A stretch of DNA of 64,000 bases from Syngnathus acus (lineage: Eukaryota; Chordata; Actinopteri; Syngnathiformes; Syngnathidae), in contig NC_051095.1 of assembly GCF_901709675.1 (NCBI RefSeq), positions 21,515,956-21,579,955 of the forward strand. Direction: 5' to 3'. The position numbers and the translations under genes were made by a program. The notes beneath the pieces are model-generated. The model was given only the letters and a program-made list of their open reading frames with translations. It searched no databases and was not told where the DNA came from. Positions 1-14,800 of this stretch are shown piece after piece. The stretch's first letter is position 1; the number at the start of each line of letters is the position of its first letter.

Positions 1-1230
1 GTAGACGAGCACATGCAAGCACACTCACTCGCACGCACACACAAATGAGCAGAGGAAAGTTGATCCAATGACACAAGAGCTGCCCCAGTGTGCAGCTAAC
101 CGCCTTATCTCCCTCTGGCCGCGCTCGTCTTTCCTCTCAACATTCTTTTGGGTATTTGGCCGAGACCTTTTCTTTTTGTGTGCCCTTTTCAAAGACCTGC
201 TTTATGTTGGGAGTCCTCCAGCCAGCGTCCTCACTGCCCCTCTCGCCTGCTTTCCCTCCATATCGCGTTCCCTCTGCACCGACTTGCTTCCTTGCCATCA
301 CATCCTTCTCCCCCATGCTCTAATTTCCTCCTCCCACTATCCCAGCCCAGGACTGAAGAGCATTGCCACCTGCAGTGGTTTTGCGTGAGTCCAAGAAAGA
401 AGCGTAACGGGCCTATGCGCCACCGCAGCGTGAGGTTAGACTAACGAGACCGGCGATTGGTTCTTTGTAATGGAGCGAGAACATCTTAGTTGGAAGAGAC
501 AGGGGGAGTGTTCCTGGATACGTATGTGGGCGGATCTGTGAAGGGTTGCCCAGCAGCCTCAAAAAGCCCCGCAGTAATCTGTCATGGGATAACTGGGACG
601 ATAGTGATCACACTTCAGAAAGCAATTGCACCCTGCTACCTACACATATATGCGCTTTGTTTAGATGATCTGCGCATTTTTCGTCCCCCATGCTCTCCTA
701 CGTGAATACAATCAACACAATACCTGTGTAGCTTTCGGGAAGCCTTTGGACTAATCAGCTCTGACAGGTGGAACAAAACCATTTAATACAGGGCTGATTT
801 CACATCTGAGCGGCTCGTCATTTACATAAGCCTTGACAGTCTGCTCACTGAGCTGCGACAGGCATGTGGTGCGCCCAGAGAGACTGGAAGGCTGTTCCAA
901 ATATTCTACCCCTGACCTCATCAAGGAGAAGGCTACGCTTTGCTCCATTACATGCAAAGACTCATTAGGGTACACGTGTGCATGTCTCAGCAAACGTGGG
1001 CTCACATGAAAGGCATACTGTAGAAGCAGTATTGTGCGAACGAAGGTCTCGAGCCACCAGTAGACATTTTGTAGCCCTTTATAAGGCAAGAAATCAAAGG
1101 ACATGCCTCACTACAAGCAAAGAGAAACACATGATTAGTCCCTTAAGGCCAGATCTCACTGACCAGCAAAGGTTTGCAAGTGTGTGTGGGCACATAGCTT
1201 TCTTGTTTCTTTCTCCATCAGGGTTCGTTC

Positions 1231-1470
1231 AAGGTTGAAAATGGTCGCAAAGACGTCCACCAACTATTTGAATGGTCTCAAAGGGTTTGTTGTTTTCAAC
1301 GCGTTCAAAATTTGATGGCATCAACAAAAACTGTTTGCAACCATTCGTCTTTGGAACTGTTTGCGATATTAAACAAACCATGACAAAAACATCCAAATTT
1401 TGAGCTTTCCTTTAAAAGCATCAGAAGAGTAAGGCAATGACGTACAACCATTTGGAATGTCCCGAAGAAG
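1231..1470. repeat. Unclassified interspersed repeat, copy 1
   Basis: The segment shares ordered motifs with 50520-50690: an AACTGTTTGCAA-type block, a second ACTGTTTGC block, then TGACAAAAACAT. Similarity is patchy, so both are probably old copies of one repeat family that I cannot name. Confidence 0.35.
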
Positions 1471-2675
1471 AAAAAAACAGATGCAGTTGATGACAAAAAC
1501 ATTATGAGAGCTATAAAATAGGCCCAAAAACGATTAACTGATGAGTTCAAGTGCAAAATCCTACATCATTTTGCCATTGCTTACTGGCAGACTCCCTATG
1601 ATGGCGTACATTTTCCAACCCTGAGAAGCCAAACAATCCTATGAAAACTTATGGAAAATAAAGGTTTTATTATTTTAAATACCATCCTTGAACCAATTAC
1701 GAGCGTATTTACGGCATCACAAAACGGTCATTTGTCATATACGTCGTTCCCATGAACTCATTGCTAATACTGGTTTGATTGTGCGTTGGATCTGAGTGTA
1801 AAATATGATTATTGTGTGAAATAACCCAAGAGAGATAATGTCGTTGGTGAGATTGGTGTTGGTAATCAAGGATTCTCAGAGGAAGCTTTCGCTGATGTTT
1901 GTTGCAATCAAGTAGGAGCTTGAAGAAGATAATTGACAATGTGCAATCAGTGTGACTACAATTCAGATACAAATTTAATTGAAGGTTGAGAATTAGTTAA
2001 ATTGACTGTAGTACTAATGACCTCTCTACCTTTTAATTTTATTCACAAAGCATACTAGTACTTAACCATTTATGTGTTATTTTACAGTTATGTATGTGAA
2101 CATTGTGGATTGTAATGATGACAATGAAGTTGAAACAAATGGAAGCAGAAGATTACAACATAATATATACTCGTATTTCTTTCATTCTTTTTTAAGGCTA
2201 TGGTGTTTCATTAAAAGTAATTTGCTACGACATTGTGTTTCAGATCCTCATGTAAATACTGTACCTGAAAAAAAAACTAAAATGTTCATCTCATCTTAGA
2301 AATTTGCCTCACTTTCGGGAGAGGAGCGTATATAACAAATGTGTCATGTAAAGGAAGGTCACTTTCTGTCACGTTTTTTTTTAAAGACATTAAAAAAAAA
2401 TTACATGTGCTTGTTATAGCGTTGCTAAAATAGCTAATCTAATGATGGCCTTTTGCACAGTGCTGCACGCACAGTCAGACACAAACGCACGCACGCACAC
2501 ATTCTAGTGTCCTGTGGTTAGCAGTGAGAGGAAGCAGCGGTGCGTCTCTCTGCTGACTTAATGTCTTTTAACAGTTTGGCTCCAGGACCAGGACTTGGCC
2601 AGAGCTGAGCTGAAGCCAAAACTGGGCCTGATCATCTGTGACGGCAAAAAAAAAAGCCTGGGGCGGAATCTGCGA

Positions 2676-2680
<5 letters not shown>

Positions 2681-2734
<54 letters not shown>
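2681..2734. repeat. (TG)n microsatellite
   Basis: Uninterrupted TG dinucleotides, about 27 units, following an A-rich tract. Apparent Val-Cys or His-Thr reading frames across it are artefacts of the repeat. Confidence 0.97.
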
Positions 2735-2737
<3 letters not shown>

Positions 2738-5700
2738 TGTCCTTTATCGCACTCTACTTCCCTCATTTTCTCTATTTCAGTCTCTCTGTAGCCGCATGTG
2801 TGTGCATGAAGTGTGTGCAGATGTGTGTGGGAGAGTGACTGGCTGGCGGAAGCCAGAGGGGACAGAAACACCAGCGGACGAAATTTCACCAGCCAAAGCC
2901 ATTGATGGAGGCATTAAAGTGACAATAGAATATTTACGGCGCACACTGCTGATTCACTCTAATCGGTCGCACATCAATATCACACAATGCTAGCACACTG
3001 CAGTGCGTCATTGGAGAAATTAGCCAGGCGTACAGCCGTGCTGCTGACACACATTTGCACGCACACAAAGTAGAAAGTCCTAACTGGTAGTGACTTGAAG
3101 GCAAACATGGAAGGATTGGGAGCAAAGCAGAGGACAAGCAAGCGTGGGGAAATAACTGCTGCTATGCTCGAGTAAGTTTCTCTCAGTTGTGAGAAGAATA
3201 GATTGCCGCGTCCCCTTGTGGAGCACCTCTCAGGTGGCCAACGAGTCACCTTGTCTTTTAATTTCACAAGTGCTGCGCCGTAGGAATGCTGGGGATTAGA
3301 AATATGATTTTGTTCTTCTGCGTGTTCATATTTGGAAATCATTTAAAGGTTCCCCCCCGCCACCACCACCACGACCCCCACCCCCCGTTTCCCATCAAAG
3401 GGTCACATAGAAATCTGCATCCGATCACACAAACATGCTTTTGCGTTTACTCACTTTCCCTTCCAAACCGCCATCCTCGGCTTTCACAGCTAGTTAGATC
3501 AGCGCTCACATGTAAGACAGACCTCTTTCGTCCTGTCTCGCTTTCACAGTGCAGAGCTGCCAAAATGGCCAACATATGTTTGGAAAATGAATGTGCTGCA
3601 AAAAGGTCATACAGCTACGCAGTACACAGCTTTGGGTTCGTCTGGTTAAGTACAGGCCACCTCGAATTCACCCTGATTATGGGCTACTTGCTGTAGCTTT
3701 GCGCGCTGGCTGCTTTTTAAATATTTCATATTATTCATAATTCATCAACTCTGGAAAGTTAAGAGCACTTACAAAGGTTGTAATTTGAGAGAAGAAACAC
3801 GTGGAAGTGGGGGCCCATGTGGCGACAGTGATAGATTTAAGCAGTGCTGATTAGAAATGTACAAATGAAAGTTGCATGCATTAGAGACGAAATGGAGACA
3901 GACGTATTACGTGTTGCTCTACAACCCAGTTCACCAGAGAGTTGGAATACATTGATGTGTAATTAATTAAGGAGTGTGGCCTTTATCAAATGAATCACAT
4001 TCTTCTTATTTGGCACACTTTGTTGGGATTTCAGGGGAAAAAAGGCAGGCCGTCTTTCTGCAGCTGTGAGTTGAAGTACGTGCTGTGGACAGAGAGCTCG
4101 ACAGACAGATGTTATTGACTCCATGTGGCAAATTGTTGAGGTTAGAAATGATGAACGGAGCAGAGATTCATTTTTAGAATACAAATGAGCAAAAGACACA
4201 CACAAAAAAAAAATCATCAAATGAACAAGACATTTTCACATTATAAGCCACCACTATAGACACAAGATATAGTGTTTAAGAGGCAGATTCCATTTTGGAA
4301 TTTGAATTCCCATTTGCTGAGGGGGGAAAAAAAAGGTAATGAAAAACAACCCGACTTTTATTGAAGTGTAGTTAATAAAACATGGAAGGCATCAATCTTA
4401 GTAGGAAGCAACAAGAGATTTAAAAATGTGGTGGAAATTCGAACACATTTTTATAACTCTTGTTGCAAAAAAAAGAAAGGGATCGATAATATGAAAACTC
4501 CATTATATAATGAATGAACCAACATTTTGTGATACTAGTTTATCCTTATTAGAAGTAGCTATTAATATAAAAATACATCAACAAATATTGAACATTTTGA
4601 AAAAATAAATTTGAATATTTTCAAAATTTAAAAATATTAAATTTGAGAGTATTTTATTAAGTGCACAGACGTTCATGAGCAATGGAATTTGAAAATAGGT
4701 GCCTTGTGAGAAAATGAAGCGGATGTCAGTTATGTTGAATATGAATTTAATGTCTTTTTATAAATCCTGAAAATTGTATCATTTTAATTCGCTGATAATT
4801 GTGGTATATTATTTCAATTAGGAAATTAATGAAAATTGTTAGTAAAAATTTTAATCAGCCCCATACACAAATTAACATTACATCACAGCTAATCAACATT
4901 CACCACAAAATATATATCTAAACTGTCCATATGTTTTTCTACAGTTTTAAAGTGCTATTAAGCTATACTATTAAACCACTAACTTGTGGTTAGGACTTCC
5001 AAATCATTACCCAGGCAAATTGTCTAATTTCCATTTATCTGGTAGGTAATAAAAAGGTTGCTAACATGAGGACCACATTTGGGGTTGGCATGATTTTTAT
5101 TTTTAAATAAAATAGTTACTAGAAGAGTTGCTAAACACAGCAAAAAAACACTGAAGACAAGACTTGTTTGCTTGCTTGGATGCTCAGAATGTGAACAGGC
5201 CAGATGTGGCCGATGAGTTTGCTCCGTTTTACCGTTGGCCTTTAAGTTGGTGCGTCGGGGGGGAAATGAGCACCAAACAACAAACTCAGCTGCTCATTTG
5301 AAAACCACACAAAAATGGAGATGTGTGACCACTGAAACAAAGTGAGGAATAACGCCAATCCTGCTGTGAAACGCCGGAAACATAAGTCGAGTCAGGGTAC
5401 TGTGGCACAGTGGAGGTGTGGATATTGACCAACAACGCATGACACATGAAAGAGTCCAGCCTGCTGTCTGCTGTCCTTCATTAGAACTTGTCCGGGATGC
5501 AGATGGCTATACTTACCCTTAATAGAGCTGATAATTAGCTCCGCCATTCACCATTCTACTGGTGTAAACACACTGCCACTCACACACACACGCATTTACC
5601 CACCCACAAACGCACACACACCGCATATTTCTTTTTGTACATGGAAGGGAATCATTATCAGGGATAATTTGAACACAATTTTGAGGCTCACCTATTAGCT

Positions 5701-8243
5701 CTGTTTTGGTTCCTCCTGGTCATTAGCAGAGCTGTCAGGAAGATTGAATATTACACATTTAGAGGGGGGTCCCCAACTCCAGGTGTCAGGAAAGGTTAGG
5801 TAGAGCAAATGCAATGACAGACTATCACACATTGCAGCCACTGCCTGTCCCCTCAAGTGCAACCACATTTACATTCCTGGTTGAGAAATGAGTTTGGTTA
5901 GTCATTTTGCAAGTTTGTCTATTTATCAACAGGGGTTTTATGGTTCTGGTTGAGATAATTCCCAGTTCAGTGAGGTAAAAGAGGCAGTTCAGCACGTCTC
6001 AACGGGTCTTTTTTCTCTACCGGTGAAAGATTAATCACTCTTTCAGAAGCTGCACGGAGAATATCAATAACGGGACCAATTAGGAATTTGAAAGTCCACC
6101 ATTGTCTGTGCAAGACTTCCTCTTTACAGGATTAATTATCCCGCTGCCTTTTACCTGCTGATTTTATTGAAGCTTTCATGTCCCAACTTCTATCTGTCCT
6201 TTAGGTATTAATATGCAGATCGAAATAGAAAAGTGATTTTCCCTGGCAAACAGCGAGGTCATGCTTCAAATCAGCATAATACTAATCTACATAAAATGGC
6301 TCCAAAGACACACCGCAGTCTCGTTAGAGTCCACTTGGCAGTGACAAGGTTGAGCGGGCTTGTTGTTATCAATGTAACACTATTAATTTGACACTGGTAC
6401 ATTTCATTTTTATGACTCTCTATATTTTGCCTCAAAGGCTTTGAATTTACAACTCTCATTGGATATCAGTCTTTGTTTTTTTAAACTTCTGTCACTCAAG
6501 TTGGCTATTAAGGTGAAATTGAAAGGCACTGGGAGAGATATCCCTGCCAATGTCTGAGGGCTCATAGAGCAGTGATGCATGGAGAAGACAAGGCCAGACT
6601 AATGAATAATCTGCTTGACTGTTCTTGATATTTACAAGCTGACTGCGAATGGAATCATCTCGATAGATCATCTTTGGTTTCCGCTGTGCCCGTTTTGTAT
6701 TCTCCGAGCACATTAAGGGTACGGCGGAGAAAATTAAATCATGAAATCATTACGGAGAAAGGTCAGAACATAAATATTTCATAATATGATATTTTCTAGA
6801 TAAGATTGAGTTTATGCTCGGTGATGTTAAGGTTGCGTGAATAGAGAAATATCAGGCTACTGTTTTTATCACCGTCGGGAGCAGTCATGCTGTCGGTGTT
6901 CTACATCACCTTATACAAATGTTTGGCTCCACTTCAGTCCAGCTGTCTTGAATTTATGAATACTTTTTAACACTTCAAGCAGATCAATGGGACCCGGTAC
7001 AACTTTGCATAAAACGGTCCGGTAACCCAAGTGTCCGCAGCGTGTCGTGTCTGTCCTGCGCTGCTTGTGCGCTCTGCTTCTCCACACCCTTTCCTCTCTT
7101 AATGATCGGGATTAGAGAGGATGGGGCCTCTACTGTAGGAGGAAGCAGCTGCTTCCATGCTCATTATAACCTCACAACTCCATAGAGGAGGAACAGCTGG
7201 AGTACACGTTTTAGAGTGAGAGAGCTGAATTCGACCAAGTTCTCATGTGGGAATAAACATTCCACTGTGAGCTGTAGCAGATGACAAGCGGAATTTGGGT
7301 AAACTGATTTATGCATTGGTAGAATCATTTCTTTGATTTTTTTTTTTTTTTTTTAAACCCTGCAAGCATAAAAGCATGTGGGAATGAGGTACAGTTGTGG
7401 TGCCTTACGTCATTTTCCATGAACCAGAAAAAACCCCATTAAGTTTTATGTGCAAACAAAAATATAGCAGTGCATTAAAAAAATGACTTTTTTTAACTTT
7501 GATATACAAGGAAATTGTTTTCAGCAGCATCAAATTTAAAAATGCTATAGCGCATGGAGCAAGTCACAATACGTACTTTATACATACGTGCTCACTTAAC
7601 TCATGCACCTGGACATGCAACTCTTCTATCAGTGCAGTGCTGAGCTATTTTTAACATTCAAGAACTCTGTACCACAGGTGGTGAACACGTGACCTATATA
7701 CTTGGACTGGAGATCGGCGCTGATTTTAGGACATACATCTTGCTTAGCAAGAACTTGTGAAAGACTCAAATTGACATTTATGAGACTTGAGTCTGACTTG
7801 AACTCCATGACTTGACAAGTTATTCTGTTTATATCTGGGGGAAAAAAGTGTGCCTTTTGATTTCTTGTGACATGCATGCCACCAATAAGCATGGACGAGG
7901 GCTAAGGCTGACGTGTTGAATGAGCAAAATACAAATACCTAGGTTTGTCACTCAAGAACAAGAGATACGTCATGTTTCGGTCAAACCAAGCGCAATTGAA
8001 CTACTCTTACGATGATAAAGTCAATGCAGTTTGCCGTGTGTTGTGGGAGTGATTGCCGTGTTATACGCAACACAAGGGTGAGCCCGTTCTGTTGACTCTG
8101 AAAACTTCCTTGTTTACAGCTGTTGAACTGTGTGTGAACCAAGATTGCGATACCATTTACCTTTAGCCAAAGTTTTAACACTAGTCACCTGATTGACCAC
8201 AAAAACCTGACACTTGAACTGAGCTGTATAGACTTTACATGTA

Positions 8244-8488
8244 CCGTATGTTCCGCACTATAAGGCGCACCTAAAAACCTCAAATTTTCTCATAAACCGA
8301 CAGTGCGCTTTATAATCCGGTGCGCCTTATATATGGACCAATATGGATTCGTGGATGAGGACTAACTTATTAAAGTAAGCTTTACGTATTTATTTTGTGT
8401 GTTGTGTGGTATTAACGTTTGAGCAACGTTGAGTTATTTATTCTATGCACCTTATAATCCGGTGCGCCTTATAGTGCGGAGCATACGG
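8244..8488. mobile_element. TA-flanked MITE, pogo-like family (copy 1)
   Basis: A 245 bp non-coding element with inverted ends (CCGTATGTTCCGCACTAT at the left, the complement of CCGTATGCTCCGCACTAT at the right), flanked by TA on both sides. Internal subterminal repeats of the GGTGCGCCTTATA type occur near each end. The same termini recur at 14745, 46287, 52436 and 55149. TA target duplication fits the Tc1/mariner/pogo group. Confidence 0.8.
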
Positions 8489-10463
8489 TAATGTTTGGCT
8501 TCTTAGAGCACATACTGCTGATTACTTGTCACAGTACTGCCGACAAACACAACCAAGGCTCTCCTGATTTTGTTGGCGGTTCAACCTTGGTGGAAGTCCG
8601 CTATTCTAGTTACTTCCCCCCCACCCCATGACATTGCTTACCATAAATTCCGCTGAACCTTTGATTACTTGCACACTGACCTATAATCAGGCAAATTCTC
8701 TGAAGAAAGCTTGGTTGATTCATGCCTAAACAACATCAGCGTGTCACCTAATAGGACACTTTAATCAAGGGTTTGTGGTGTAGCTATATGACAGTTACCT
8801 CTATCGTGCGTCTATCGGCTGCTGATGATGTTAACAAGATGAAGTGGTGTGAAAGCGGCGTTGGAGGAGGGCAATTGCACTGATAAAGCTGCCGTTCCAG
8901 AGCTCGCATTAATGACTTTGTTCGTCTTTTGAATTCTAAACGTATTCACTGGCTTGACGAAGGGTTGCGTGTATGACAGTGGCAGGTCATTTTCTAACAG
9001 AGAGCTCACCTGTATATAGGCTGCTGCGGCTTCAGTAACAGAGGCAGACATTAGGTTTGAACGTAATAAGATTTTACAATGTAATAGCCAGAGCGGTCTC
9101 GGTGGACATTCTTCAAATATATGTAGAAATTGAGTTTGCACCCATTTAAGTGCTTTGAAAGCTGTCTGGCTCCAGGCGGTATCGCAGGCCGTCACCCCTG
9201 CTGTGAGAATGCAAAACGTCCCCACTGCCAAGCGAGGCCAAGGCTGAGGCGAGACTGACTCCGTAAATTACCCAACACCTCGCCTTCCATAATTCTCCAC
9301 TAATTGTCTGGAAGGCTCTGCATTCAGGAGTGGAATAATACTGACCGGGTGGCGTATTGAAATTCAACCCTCCCCTCCCCCCCGGGGTCACATTTACAAT
9401 ATCCAGCTCCACAGGGCTGTGAATCTTGATTTCAGCCTTCCGCATGAGGTAATGAAGGGCTGTATGCATTCAGCAGAGCTCCTCCTCCACTCTGATGAGC
9501 TAGTGGCACCTATGGGCCCATTATCGCGGCACTGCTATGACAGGTACACTCGCTCCCCACCAAGACACCCTGAACTTTCATTACAGAGAACCTTTGAGGA
9601 GGCGCCAGAATCGTAACAAGGACTTTTATGCTCCGACATCTTTCTCATCAGACATGGGAAATAACTTCGGTGATGGGTGAGAGTAAAAAGAAAAGAAAAC
9701 AAAAGGAGGTCAAAGAAACGATGGCGTAACGTCTTAAGTGTGGATGCGGGGGAAAATCAGCAAAACAATGAGTGGGAATAGAAAAGAAGAGGTGATTTTG
9801 CATGATAAAATGGCACTTAACAAAAGCTCCACAGCAGGCCTAAAGCAACTTCACTGGAGTCCCCTTTCCTTTGTAACCCGCCTATTGAATGGCTGGGCAC
9901 CATGTGGACATGCATATTTCCTGTACCTTTAGTGACTAATGAAGTTGACACAGAGCTTTCAACTATTCATGACTTGAGGCCTGAATTATTTGTTGGCTTG
10001 ATGGGACCAGGCCAATAGTATTTTAGGCCAGCAAGACCCGGAAAAAAGAAGAAGCCGCTTTCCTCTGTGGGAATCCTCTGACTTTGATTCCAGAAATGTC
10101 TGTTTCTTGCATCAAGGCTGAGACGTTTGCAGCAGGGTCCTTCGGAGGAACATTTCATACAGCTGCGAGCGTGAGGGAGAGGGAAGAAGCAACGCTAAAG
10201 CTCATTACGCCTCTTGCTTACAGGCGTTGTGTGGATATTCTATTAGCCATATCTGAAGAGTAATTGTACCATTGGGGGTGTGGTGGCATTGTGGGGGTGC
10301 CAAGCTTTCTTTCAGAGACTAGCGAAGTGTGGTAATCTCACACACCATCTCATTACAGTTTAAACCCCCAGCAGCTGCTCGCATTAGACTTTTTATTACA
10401 CGCTGCTGCTCACAGCTGTGCCTGGCGTAGACCTGGACAGGATGGCGAGAGATGGCAACAAAC

Positions 10464-10464
<1 letters not shown>

Positions 10465-10517
<53 letters not shown>
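10465..10517. repeat. (CAGA)n microsatellite
   Basis: About 13 tandem CAGA tetranucleotides. The minus-strand frame through it is a Ser-Val-Cys-Leu artefact. Confidence 0.95.
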
Positions 10518-10518
<1 letters not shown>

Positions 10519-12588
10519 CAGAAAGAGACTCCAGGATTCCAGCATGGCTTTTGGCTCCCCCTAAACAAAGTGGAAAGATTGAAGCAGAGGGTTCTAATGA
10601 CCGTAACAGCCTCTCAGTGTGATAACACCGCAGTCCCCTATAGCTCCAAACTGGAAGCGAGGCCAAGGACAGTCGCGCAGATGGACCAAGTCAGACCCGC
10701 TCAGATTCGGGTTCAATCAAACCTCCTTGCCCCATGGTCACGCTATGCCTCATGCTGAGACACCTTCCACAAGAATTTGTTTCATTCTCACCACTGCATG
10801 GGGCAAATGTTGGCTATCACATCTGTGTTATGCGACTATGCGTGATGTAACTATGCATTCATACAGACAATGAGCCCATTCCTTTTGAAATAAACCCCTG
10901 CACTACCTCATTAGGTACAAAGTTAAAATGCAAAGTTAAAATGCAGTGCATTTGTGGAGCACTGTAAGATGCCTATACCTGTACCTGCCCCACTACAACT
11001 GTATCAACCTTCTCTCAATATGATTAATATACACTCAGTAGCTATTAAGTGTCCCTGCAGAAAATATTGACATTGTATTCATACGCCAAGATGGACTTAC
11101 AATATTTTGCCCCTCCCATGCAGGTAGATTGCGTAACCACAACATGAGAAACTCTCAGTATGATGATGCAATCCAATTCTATGCCACTGCAAGCTGCCAC
11201 GATATTAAATGCTGTTAACTAATTAGCCCTGCAAGGGTATTGATCAAAACAGTACTTTATAATCTTTATAAAGGGACAATGTTAATTACAGCTCTGCTTT
11301 TGCATATCATTTGATTGTTTGGCGCTCATGACATGTTGGGGCCAGTAATTATATACTGAGCTGCGTAATGTGAACTACTAAATAATACCAATGTGAAGAA
11401 AAATTGCAATGAAAACACACAGTATTGTGCATATTTGTTCTTTCAGCAACACTAAAATGCATGCAGCACATCAGTTATTCTATTTCCACTTAATTTGGCC
11501 GAACATTGTGTTTTAATTACGGATAAACTTTGCTTATTGATAGATGCAAGCAATATACATATTGACAGGCAAAACTCTTCCATTAGATGTAGATGGTTCA
11601 TTAATTCTGTGTACTCACAGAAAGGCATTACTTTCTTTGAGCGTATCAGCTTTGTGTTCAGTCAACAGCTAAGTAAAATTAGTGAGTAAATTGCAGAGGA
11701 GAGGGGGACTCCAGTCCCACGAGGTGGCTCAAGTCAGACCCGAGCCACTAATTTTAGGACTTGGGACTTCTTTGGCAAAACCTACCATGAACTTTACGTT
11801 GACACAGTGTTGATGAGACTCGACGACTGGCTTAAACTACTACATGACTTGACAAGGCATCCTTTTTCATTTGAAGAGCTGAAATTTCAATTTGGTGTTT
11901 GACAGGTTATTATTTTTTTGTGCTGTGTGCTAGTGATGGATGATGACAGAAATTTGTTATTCAGTACGATACAGATTTTTTTTTTTTTTTATTATGATAT
12001 TTTGTCGTTTTATCCAATAAAACACATGGCAATAACTGACCTTTTAAATGTTTTAATGAGTTTTGTTCATGACATATTGGTGATTACAAATTACGTGACT
12101 TAATTATTATCATGGAGGTGAGCAAGCTTCCAAAGGCAAACCTTCCTAGAACTTTACTCGCTACTATTATGTTCAAAACAATTAAATGCAAGGTGTCAAT
12201 CGTGAATATTCAAATAATCAATTAACATTATAAATCCAAATGAAAGCTTATCCCAGTTGACTTGAAGAAGTGAGATACACCCTGGACTGGAAATGGATAT
12301 TTTTGGTTCTTCAATTGACCTAATAAGAACTATGAGGTGGTAACCAAATGGCCTCTGTAGCGTAAAATAAAGGAAAGCAAAATGGCACATGACACAAGAA
12401 CCAAAAACTCACAGACACGTCAAACTGTGAATTGAATTAAAAACTCTTTGAGTCGCACAACTGTGCATTATGAGTACAATAATGTTAATTGGTGGTGAAA
12501 GATGATTGAATTAAATTTTTGTACATCTGGTCATGTTATTGTGTCTGCCCATATTAATTTGCCATGCATATACTGCGTGGGTGTTTGT

Positions 12589-12592
<4 letters not shown>

Positions 12593-12640
<48 letters not shown>
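12593..12640. repeat. (GT)n microsatellite
   Basis: About 24 uninterrupted GT units in intergenic DNA. Confidence 0.96.
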
Positions 12641-12641
<1 letters not shown>

Positions 12642-14744
12642 TCACCTTGACTTGAGTGCGACTGCCGCATGCCGGCAGAGGACACTGGGACACCGAGCCC
12701 AGCTGGGGTGGGATGAAGCACAGCTGGGGATAATTAAAGCCAGAACTGTCTCTGTGAAGGAACTGGACAAGCAGGACAGGCTGAACCCGTCCAATGCGGC
12801 CCAGACGGAGCAGCTTGAATGTGCTCTTCCCCACACCCCTTTTCTCCTCCCCGCTGCGTTCCCAGATCACAGAAAAGCCATGAGTCTGACAGCAACTCGG
12901 CAGTCAGGATATTTCTGGATACCAACCCAAAGAAACAGGCAGACTTTGTTGTCGCATCCTGAAAAGTAACAACACTTTCTGTTGCCCTTTAGCCCCTTGC
13001 ATGTGTGCATTGCAATGTCACACAATGTAGTGGTGGAGGTATCTGAGAAGCAATTTGGCCAAGGGGGGTTAACCTGTAACAGACCTGTCCATTTTGAGCC
13101 AGAATTTTCCTTGGCTCCATATGAGACGTGGACGGCGGCCATATCACAGCCAGGGCTCGCCTGCATCACGCTGGGGCTGGGGTTTGTACAATTTGAGCAG
13201 TGCTGTTTCCTGTTTCTCCTCCAAAAGGCTGATTAATTTACAATGGCACCGCTCGCACTCCCTCCCTCCCACCCTCTCTCTTTCTCTGCCTCAGTGGTTC
13301 TGTATCATTTGAAATGAAAAGGTTTACTTTGGATGCTGCTAACAGTCACGGTGAAGTGAGCCTTTCTCCCCATCGCCCAAATATCTTTTTAAAAAGCTCA
13401 ACAGCTTGCCAACTCAAACAACATTTGACTGGATGAATTGACCTGTCCTATAAAGACTGCACTTGCTGGGATGATAAAACGCCACTTTCCGAGAATCATC
13501 AAACTCCATGCTGTTGCCAGATCTGCTGGGGTGAATGACCTAGAACGAAAGAAATTGCAGCGTGATTACCCAGAAAAAGGGCCTGAGGGAAGTGCATGCT
13601 GCTCGATGTCTACCTGCGCAGTAAACACCACTTTTACTCCCCACCGGTAGTTAGGACACTGATGAACACCAACATTTGATTACAGGAACTGCGTCAGGTC
13701 ATCAATAATGCTTTTTATGGCATCTTTCATCAGGGGGGGAATCAAGCTGTTGCTGCATCAATACAGTCAATACGGCGGTCATTTCACGGCCTTTATTAAG
13801 TTACATTTTAGTGGTCTGTAAAGTTTGACTGCAGGCATTTCATTTGTCATTTCTTGACACCTGTGTTTAAAAGATGGCCTGCTTGGATCATCCAGGGATG
13901 TCCATCTTGCTCTTCACTGTAAGCTTATCTTTCCCCTCTGGCTGGTAAATAATGCAGGTGTTCCATCTCTTTATCTGATGTGTTGAAACCTCAAATACCC
14001 CTGGGGTCAAACAACTTGGAGCTTGACAAAAATCAGACAGTTTCTTAAACCGCATAAACCTGCCTTCATGCAAGATGTCCGATTTTCTTGTAACACTTCA
14101 GATCAGTGAGCATCTACATTTTTTAAAACCAAATTTTTCAAAGCGTTATATACCTACAAAATGGGAGTACATCATTTCTTGATTTTCAACTTTAATAAAT
14201 AATTTTGTGGGCTGGAGTCTACCGTTGTATAATGGTTGAGCTCACTGGAAATGCTGTAAATACCCTGCAAAGCAAAAGAATGTCTTTTAAATTTGACACA
14301 CCACTGAGAATAGTGTTGATGACAACTCTTCCTAATTTAGCTACGCCCCAGTCACTGTCAATCAAATACCACTTCTGTAGATAGCAAGTGTGTACTTACG
14401 TATGCAGTTATATATTGAACTTTAAAGGGACAGTGCGTAGAATTTAGGGCAATCTAGCGGTGAACCAATATAATGCAACGACCTAGGATCGAAGCGTCTG
14501 CATTTTGAAGCAAGTGCACTACGATGCCTCAGATAGACCACGTATCGCAAGGCTACCATCAATTTCTTTTACAGTAGTGCAAGCTAAATGTTATCACAAA
14601 CGACTTTAAGTGATGAAGGAAGTGCATAGGATTTGTTACACATGCTGGGATCATTGATCTAGCAAATTTGAGTGATTGTCTCCTTCGGGTCGTCGCAGCT
14701 GAACGACATGTCAGCGTCCTGTACGGTGGGGCACGATCCATGTA

Positions 14745-14800
14745 CCGTAATTTCTGGACTATAAACCGCACCTGAATATAAACCGCACCAGCTGAAATTA
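14745..14800. mobile_element. Solo end of a CCGTA-type MITE
   Basis: Starts CCGTAATTTCTGGACTATAA after a TA dinucleotide and has two AACCGCACC-type subterminal motifs, matching the left end of the TA-flanked MITE family. No matching right end is seen downstream, so this is a truncated or decayed relative. Confidence 0.5.

Larger units (their letters stand above)
1..8243. other. Intergenic, 3' flank of ar, no gene seen
   Basis: No open reading frame here looks like a real exon: the frames are short, low in complexity and without recognisable domains. The tract is AT-rich, with short simple repeats, a (TG)n run at 2681-2734 and one faint interspersed repeat near 1231-1470. I recognise no LINE, LTR or DNA transposon. 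The stretch about 5440-7150 has many homeodomain-like TAATTA and ATTA cores and reads like conserved non-coding DNA, but conservation cannot be tested from one sequence. Confidence 0.6.

Noticed and set aside
10465-10517. CRISPR-like array
   Set aside because: Units are 4 bp with no spacers, in a vertebrate genome; it is a microsatellite.
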